Assembly: GCA_027600665.1 (NCBI GenBank)
Contig: JADGJL010000845.1
Location: 1-12,947, forward strand
Source: Irineochytrium annulatum
Taxonomy: Eukaryota; Chytridiomycota; Chytridiomycetes; Chytridiales; Chytridiaceae
Reading direction: 5' to 3'
Length of the DNA stretch: 12,947 nucleotides
Shown one piece after another: positions 7,842-12,947 of the stretch; positions within the stretch are counted from its first letter, which is position 1, and every line of letters starts with the position of its first letter. The notes under the pieces were generated by a model. It worked only from the letters and a program-made list of their open reading frames with translations, did not search any database and was not told where the DNA came from. The position numbers and the translations under genes are program-made.

Positions 7842-8495
7842 ATGTACGCCTCCGCTATCCTCCTCGCCCTCTTCTCCTCCTCGGTTGTCGCTGAGTACCA
7901 GTATGGTGCCCCCGCCCCTGCGTCCTCGGCCGCGCCCGCCGTCACCAAGCCCGCTTACGGCGACCACCCGGCCTCGTCCGCAGCTCCGGAGAAGACCGTG
8001 ACGAAGCCCGCTTACGTCCACTCTTCCGCCGCTCCGGCCAAAACGCCCGAGTACGTCTCGCCGTCGTCGTCCCGCGCCCCAGAGAAGACTGCCACCGCGC
8101 CGGTATGTTGAAACACGACGCTGCTGTTTCTTAAAGACAAGTCTCTTAACCATTTGCATTCATTATCACAGGCCTACCAGTACGGAGCCCCTTCCTCCTC
8201 GGCCGCACCCGCCAAGACGCCAGCGTACAGCTCCGCCGCCCCCGCCAAGAGCGCCACCACCCGTGCCTACGTCAACTCGTCCAAGGCTCCCCAGGTCACC
8301 TCCACGCCGAAGTACGAGCCCGAGTGCGAGGGTGAGCCCACGAGCACCAAGGCGCCGCAGGTTACGGCCACCCCCGCGTACCTCGCGAGCACTCGTGCGC
8401 CGGTCGCGACAAACGTGCTGTACAGCGGCACTGGCTCGGTGGCGCCGTCCGCGCTCGTTGCCGGTGCCGTTGCTGTCGCCGCTCTTTTCCTTTGA
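7842..8495 (+). CDS. Secreted GPI-anchored Tyr/Pro/Ala-repeat cell-wall protein
   Basis: Exons 7842-8102 and 8172-8495 are joined over a 69-nt phase-0 intron (GTATGT..CACAG, branch CTTAAC), giving 194 residues. The signal peptide is MYASAILLALFSSSVVA. The C-terminus ends in a small-residue region YSGTGSVAPSA followed by hydrophobic LVAGAVAVAALFL and the stop, a typical GPI-attachment signal. The mature chain is low-complexity, with SSAAPAKTPAY-like units, KAPQVT[SA]TP[KA]Y twice, and YQYGAP at the start of both the mature chain and exon 2. There is one Cys (ECEGE) and one N-glycosylation sequon (VNSS). Such Pro/Ala/Ser/Thr-rich GPI proteins are usually covalently attached wall components. Regularly spaced Tyr could allow cross-linking, which is an inference. 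The leader upstream of the ATG is C/T-rich, as for well-expressed fungal genes. The ATG at 7842 is chosen because it begins the signal peptide; the frame is open further upstream. Confidence 0.85.
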
Positions 8496-9174
8496 ATCCG
8501 GTTTGAGATGAACGGTTGTATTCTACGGGTTGTTTGATTTGATATGCATATAATTATCGATTTAAGTGGGAGCCTTGACAGTGATTGTGAGAGCCCTTTC
8601 TCGTTTTGTCTCTAGTCCAAACCTTTTGTACTTTCTTTTCTTTTCATTATTTTTAATGTATCCTTCTCCCTTCTTCCTCCCTCTTTAGACTTTTCCTTTT
8701 CGTTTCTTGATCGCAAATGATCGCGACCACTTCCTTATTCTTATGCACTTTCCGCAATTCCTGTTAGCGCTGTTTGTTACGCCGAAGGAGATTGATTTTT
8801 CTTGAGCTGCGCTTGGAGAGTATCGGTCCTCACGTACTGGGAAATAAACTGGTGTTTAACTGCATTTTCTCGTGCATCACCCGCCATCGTTGCCGCGAAC
8901 TACATAGGTGGCAAACCTCTCCCTGAAGGCGTTGTGATGGATGGCTGCAGGTCTCAAGAATTGTTACAACGCAGCTCGACATCGCCTGTGCGGCTCTGTT
9001 TTAACTGTTTAAATAGTATGAAATGTCACTCCAGTTACTGCGTCCAAGCTTTTATTCAATGCTGTTGATCATCTTGCAGCCCGTCAAATGTTGCGAATCA
9101 TCAGTTCGCTCTCAAGCCCTCGATATAAGACGTGCACGCTGTCCCCATCCGCCGACTCCCTGCGCCCCGACACG
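8496..9174. other. Spacer: 3' flank of the GPI protein and promoter/5' UTR of HIS5
   Basis: 8500-8760 is T/C-rich 3' flank, with the palindrome ATATGCATAT near 8541. A canonical AATAAA lies at 8843-8848, far from the stop. The open frame 8802-9068 has no ATG start and no family resemblance. 9060-9174 leads into HIS5 with a TATA-like element at 9122-9128. I see no TGASTCA-type Gcn4 site between 8500 and 9174. Confidence 0.5.
9122..9128 (+). promoter_or_regulatory. TATA-like element upstream of HIS5
   Basis: GATATAAGA occurs about 50 bp before the ATG at 9175. Its position between an upstream in-frame ATG (9088) and the family-typical ATG (9175) favours the latter as the start, because transcription from here would exclude the first. 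Confidence 0.35.
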
Positions 9175-10453
9175 ATGCCGTCCACCCACTTCGACCTCCA
9201 GAAGGTCATCCGCCCCAACATCCTCGCGCTCCAGGTAAGCCTGTCTTCCGCTGCCCTTTCCTGTCCCTCGCGATCTGACCTCCCACCTCGCACTTCCTCC
9301 AGCCCTACCGCTGCGCCCGCGACGACTACTCCACCGGCATCCTCCTTGACGCCAACGAGAACGCCTTCGGTCCCTCCCTGCCCTCCAGCACCCCGGATCA
9401 CGCCGCCCTCGCCCTCGAACGATACCCGGACCCCCACCAGTCGCTCCTCAAGCAGCACCTGGCGTCCTTCCGCGGCCTCCCCGGTCCGCAGCACTTCTTC
9501 CTCGGCGTCGGATCCGATGAGAGCATCGACCTCATCATCCGCGTCGCGTGCAAGCCGGGAGTGGAGAAGGTCCTGATCTGCCCGCCCACGTACGGGATGT
9601 ACGGCGTCTGCTGCGCCGTCAACGACGTCGAGGTCGTGAAGGTGAACCTGGACGTGGAAGGCGGGGCGTTCCAGCTGCGCGTGGATGCGATTCAGGAGGC
9701 GTTGCAGAAGGACCCGCTGATCAAGGTGATCTTTTTCTGCTCGCCGGGGAATCCGACGGGGACGTGTTTGAAAGAGAGCGATGTGCGAGCGATATTGGAG
9801 TTTGAGGGGTTCAAGGGGATCGTGGTGGTGGATGAGGCTTACATTGATTTCTGTGAGGAGGGGAAGAGTATGGCGAAGCTCGTATTGGAGTATCCGAACT
9901 TGGTCGTGATACAGACGCTGTCCAAGTCGTTTGGGCTTGCGGGGATTAGGTAATGGAATGCACCTTTTTTTAGCCGTGGCTCTCTTTACTCAACGGTTCT
10001 TCTTGCAGACTTGGGTTTTCAATTTCCACCCCAGAACTCGCCACCATCTTTAACAACACCAAAGCTCCGTACAACATCTCAACCCCGACCTCCACTACCG
10101 CCCTCACCGCCCTGTCCACCGCCGGCCTCTCGCTCATGCGCTCAAACCGCTCCCTGATCATCGCGGAGCGCGACGCCTTGTGCACATCACTGCTCTCCTT
10201 GCCCCGCTTGGCCCGTATCCTTGGCGCTAACGACGCGAACTTTGTGCTCGCACAGCTCGTGGACGCGACCGGGAAGCCGGACAATGAGCTGGCCTCGAGT
10301 GTGTACAAGGGGTTGGCGGATAAGGAAGGTGTAGTCGTGAGGTACAGAGGCAACGAGTTTGGGTGCGGGGGCTGCTTGAGGATCACAGTCGGGACGAAGG
10401 AGGAGAACAAGGCACTACTGGAGAGGCTGGGGAAATTGCTGAAGGCGGCTTAG
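9175..10453 (+). CDS. HIS5: Histidinol-phosphate aminotransferase
   Basis: Exons 9175-9234, 9303-9949 and 10009-10453 (introns 68 and 59 nt, phases 0 and 2) give 383 residues, close to yeast His5 (about 385). It is a PLP-dependent class I/II aminotransferase that converts imidazole-acetol phosphate and glutamate to histidinol phosphate and 2-oxoglutarate (EC 2.6.1.9), a late step of histidine synthesis. The N-terminus FDLQKVIRPNILALQPYRCA is strongly family-typical. Next come LLDANENAFGPS, ERYPDPHQ, GVGSDESIDL, SPGNPTGT (N170), VVDEAYIDF (D197, Y200) and TLSKSFGLAGIR, with the PLP-binding Lys at K228. The C-terminal CLRITVG Arg is R360. All key residues are present. The second intron falls directly after the PLP-lysine motif, splitting the Arg of AGIR. 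The ATG at 9175 is chosen over the in-frame ATG at 9088, because family members begin a few residues before FDL; the longer form would add 29 residues. Probably cytosolic. Confidence 0.96.
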
Positions 10454-10517
10454 CTGTTCACAACGGTTTTTTGGGAGGCTCTTCCAAGGGATTGTATCCG
10501 CTGACCCTCTTGTCACT

Positions 10518-10583
10518 AAATACGAACAATAAAAGGGTTCAAAACTTCGCAAATACGAACAATAAGAGGGTTTAACACTCTGC
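10518..10583 (+). repeat. 33-bp tandem duplication carrying the HIS5 poly(A) signal
   Basis: Copies at 10518-10550 and 10551-10583 both begin AAATACGAACAATAA; they match at about 28 of 33 positions, with the first 22 nt differing at one base. That base turns the AATAAA of copy 1 (10528-10533) into AATAAG in copy 2. The first copy starts 65 bp after the HIS5 stop. Confidence 0.85.
10528..10533 (+). terminator. Probable poly(A) signal of HIS5
   Basis: A canonical AATAAA lies 75 nt after the HIS5 stop codon, in the first unit of the 33-bp duplication. Fungal 3'-end signals are loose, so position and hexamer are suggestive only. Confidence 0.5.
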
Positions 10584-11880
10584 AAGTGTTTTTCAAATGT
10601 CTAGCGTCACACCACCCACATTGAATTAGCTTACACGTCACACCTTACAGTGCATCCCTAGTTCACCTCAACATCTACCTCGCCATTCCACTAACCGGTT
10701 TTCGATCCTCCCCAACCTACATCCCCGACAGCCGAAGACCAATAGGAGCGACCAGTTGAGAAGGGAAGAACAGAAAACCCGTCATTCGCAACGTCTGCAC
10801 AAACAACTGGCCAGATCTTTACATCAAAACTCACTACTGAGGCCTTGACAAAGGGCTTTTTGCTCGCAAAACTTCTTTATTCTCCTAACCACGTCGTTAT
10901 CATTTTGCCAACCGGTCGAAAATTTACGGCAACCGCGATCAAATTAATGAACACATTGACAACAGGTAGAAGAGAGTAAAAGAAGGAAGAGAAGCGGAAA
11001 ATCAAAAAACAAAGAGTTGGAAAGACACACATTCCTCAAGTAACTAAGGCAAGTGCCCCTATTTCATCCTAAAGTATCAGTGCAGTGCACACAAGCTTAA
11101 ACACAGGCTAGTAAAATTCGTAGGGAACAAAAAAGGGGATAAAGCGAAGAGAATAAATCAAAGTGTTATCAAGTCACATTAGGGATAGCTAAGGGTAGAA
11201 GGACTGCATAATGACACAAACAAAAGGACACAAAAGGGAAATTTGGGGACAAGCACTCGATGCCCTCATCACTCCATCCTCCCACTAAACAAGGTACCAG
11301 ATGATGTTTTAAAAAGAAGGAGCCCGATCCAGAACATATGTGTGTGTTAGGTGTGTACGTGATATGATACAGGTTTTTTTTTGGGTAAGTGTGTAAAATT
11401 GATGGAAAAGCGTATGGGGGAGTGGGAAAGGGATATGACATGACAGGACGGGCCAAAGGAGATCGTGTGGGGCCAAAAGCAAAAAGGGTAAAGGGTGGCG
11501 CGAAGGGAGTGATTAATAGTCCGCGTATCTCTCTCGATGCAATAAATTATAGGGAAGTGTGAAAGAGAGAGGAAGGCACAGAAGCGGACAAACACGATCT
11601 TCCTATAAACATGAACTAAAAAAACACGACGGTCGGGGGGCGAAAACCAGAAGTAAGATGTTACGCAGGCCACTTCTTTACAAGTAAAAGAAGGGGTGGG
11701 GGGTAATAAAAGAATCACATAAAAACAAAAGGACACGATCGATCTGTAGAGATGTTTTTTCCGGAGATAGAATGGCGTAAAACATGGCAAGCCGATCATA
11801 ACAGAATTATAGAGAGGCCCTCGCCATGTTGACAAGGAGCCATCACACGTCTCCAAGAAGAATAATCCTAAAATGCATCT

Positions 11881-12947
11881 CTAAAAGCACTCCTTCACCC
11901 ACGGGTGCTCCATCACGTCCCTCATTGTCAGCCTCTCCTCGGGCCTGATCTTCGTCATCCCCCTAAGCAGCTCCAAAACATCGGCGCCAAGGTCCTCGCG
12001 GACGGCGCCGAGCGGGTACTCGCCCTCGACGACGCAGCAGTCCTCAACCGAGCAACCGAGCCCGACGGTCCGCTCGACCGTCCAAGGGAGGACGCCAGGA
12101 CCGTGGAGGAGGGAGAAGAGCAGCATGCCGAGCGCGAAGACGTCGAGCTTGCGCGGGTCGGGAGGCGGGCGGCGGGCAGTGGCCGGGTTGTCAAGGGGGA
12201 GGAGTTCAGGAGGGGTCATCTCGCGAGTGCCATATCTACATCACACAACCATTTAGTCAACGGACATCGTAGTGTTAAAGACAAAAAGACTGACTCACCG
12301 ATGCACACGAAGCGCGGGTCCGACATCGAGCCTGATCGCATGCCCGAGATCCGCCAGCTTCACCTCCGGCATATCTCCATTCTTCCCACCCCACCGAATA
12401 AGCACATTCTCCTCCTTCAAGTCAAGGTGCGCGACGCCAACGTTCTCATGCAGGTGGTGCAGCGCGTCGCTGACCTGCGAGAAGATGCGCCTGCAGGACT
12501 CCAACGGGGGTGGGTTTAGCGTGTACCCGATGTGCGGCAGCGTAAATACGGGCGTGTCCTCCTCCGTCCCCGTCCGCGGCCTCTCCGACTGCCGCAGCGA
12601 CCACGTCCAGAGGTCAGATGACGCCGTCGGGTCGTGCGGGATTGAGTACCGCTCGCCGGACTCCGGGTCCGTAAACTCGACAAGCCCCGCAGCGGCCTCA
12701 TCGTCGTCCATCCGGTCCGCACTGACGTCGTCCATATCAGCATGGAGGTCCGTGACGGCGTAGTGGTGGAGCTCGTCTTCCCAAAACTCCCTCAACGCGA
12801 GGAGCGCGCCGTGTGGGTGTTGCTTCGCGATCAGGTCGAGGAGCCGAACCTCGTCGGGTGCTGAAAGTGTGGCGAGGTCGGTACCCGCCGTATCGAAGGC
12901 GGCCATCGTGCCGCGGGCGCGGGATCGAGGGGGTGGCGGGGCAGCGG
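11881..12947 (-). CDS. Protein kinase, non-RD type (5' end off the right edge)
   Basis: Exons <12947-12299 and 12235-11881 are joined over a 63-nt phase-2 intron (GTGAGT..GTAG, branch GACTAA); about 333 residues are in the window. An ATG at 12906 exists, but the frame stays open to the edge. The glycine loop and the ATP-binding beta-3 Lys are not in the window, so the start is probably upstream. Visible in order: an alpha-C/beta-4/beta-5 region (APDEVRLLDLIAKQHPH, FWEDELHHYAVTDL, likely Thr gatekeeper); an acidic hinge insertion of about 80 residues; catalytic loop AHLDLKEENVLI (Asp, Lys and Asn present; HRD reads HLD); metal-binding DLG; RYGTREMTPPELL in place of Ala-Pro-Glu; DVFALGMLLFSLLHG (F-helix Asp); and RPEERLTMRDVMEHPWV. 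All catalytic residues in the window are intact, so activity is likely. The Leu in HLD makes it a non-RD kinase, a class that often does not depend on activation-loop phosphorylation. Ser/Thr specificity is likely from DLKEEN; I cannot place the subfamily. Confidence 0.85.

Larger units (their letters stand above)
10454..11880. other. 1.43-kb convergent spacer between HIS5 and the kinase gene
   Basis: Both flanking genes end here. After the HIS5 3' region, 10600-10900 is mixed sequence without open frames of note. From about 10930 to 11880 the plus strand is markedly purine-rich (A/G runs), so the kinase transcript sees a T/C-rich 3' flank. The long minus open frames at 11169-11456 and 11347-11856 are Phe/Leu/Ser-rich products of this bias and show no domain. 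No RNA gene or mobile element was recognised. Confidence 0.55.

Noticed and set aside
7496..7948. Minus-strand open frame of 150 codons
   Set aside because: It overlaps the start of the GPI-protein gene in antisense, and the product has no recognisable features. The signal peptide and GPI signal make the plus-strand gene far better supported.
8802..9068. Plus-strand frame before HIS5
   Set aside because: It has no ATG at the start, no recognisable family, and sits in the 3' flank/promoter region.
9088..9174. Upstream in-frame ATG extending HIS5 by 29 residues
   Set aside because: Family members start a few residues before the FDL..V.RPNI motif, a TATA-like element lies between the two ATGs, and the extension is not a clear targeting peptide.
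10905..10932. Inverted repeat TTGCC ... GGCAA around AACCGGTCGAAAATTT
   Set aside because: It has only a 5-bp stem with an 18-nt loop, which is expected by chance, and no function is suggested.
12290..12298. TGAGTCA, a Gcn4/AP-1-type site
   Set aside because: It is the 5' splice site (GTGAGTCA) of the kinase intron and is not in a promoter.

Overview
The window reads as nuclear DNA of a fungus. Its genes are GC-rich, AT-richer spacers separate them, and seven short spliceosomal introns (53-69 nt) carry GT..AG ends, mostly with CTAAC/CTGAC-like branch sites. One gene is a clear fungal-type HIS5. The secreted and membrane proteins with Cys-rich, PAN-like or Frizzled-CRD-like ectodomains resemble surface proteins of early-diverging zoosporic fungi (chytrids). 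That placement is an inference from style and not a database match. There are no rRNA or tRNA genes, no CRISPR array and no recognisable transposon.

Layout from left to right: (1) minus strand, <1-1477, a type I single-pass membrane protein with a signal peptide, a Frizzled-like Cys-rich ectodomain, a Ser/Thr stalk, one TM helix and a low-complexity tail that runs off the left edge. (2) 1478-2212, spacer with a repeated CCAAT-type motif. (3) minus, 2213-3397, an uncharacterised basic protein with a motif resembling the XPA C-terminal DNA-binding region. (4) 3398-4840, mostly non-coding, holding one weak small ORF. (5) plus, about 4841-5984, a second single-pass surface protein with PAN/Apple-like Cys motifs; its 5' end cannot be modelled cleanly. 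(6) 5985-7841, a long spacer with a pyrimidine-rich 3' flank, a 32-bp tandem duplication and a possible unmodelled minus-strand exon. (7) plus, 7842-8495, a small secreted, GPI-anchored Tyr/Pro/Ala-repeat cell-wall protein. (8) plus, 9175-10453, histidinol-phosphate aminotransferase (HIS5) with three exons. (9) 10454-11880, a convergent spacer with a 33-bp tandem duplication that copies the HIS5 poly(A) signal. (10) minus, 11881->12947, a protein kinase whose N-terminal lobe starts beyond the right edge.

The genes do not form a pathway. HIS5 and the kinase are single functions, while three of the six genes encode cell-surface proteins, so this is a modest surface-protein neighbourhood. I see no convincing new multi-gene system. 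The points most worth a second look are the Frizzled-like CRD on a single-pass fungal protein, the XPA-C-like motif in an orphan protein, the internally duplicated GPI protein, and a third-codon-position drift from C to G along exons that restarts after introns.
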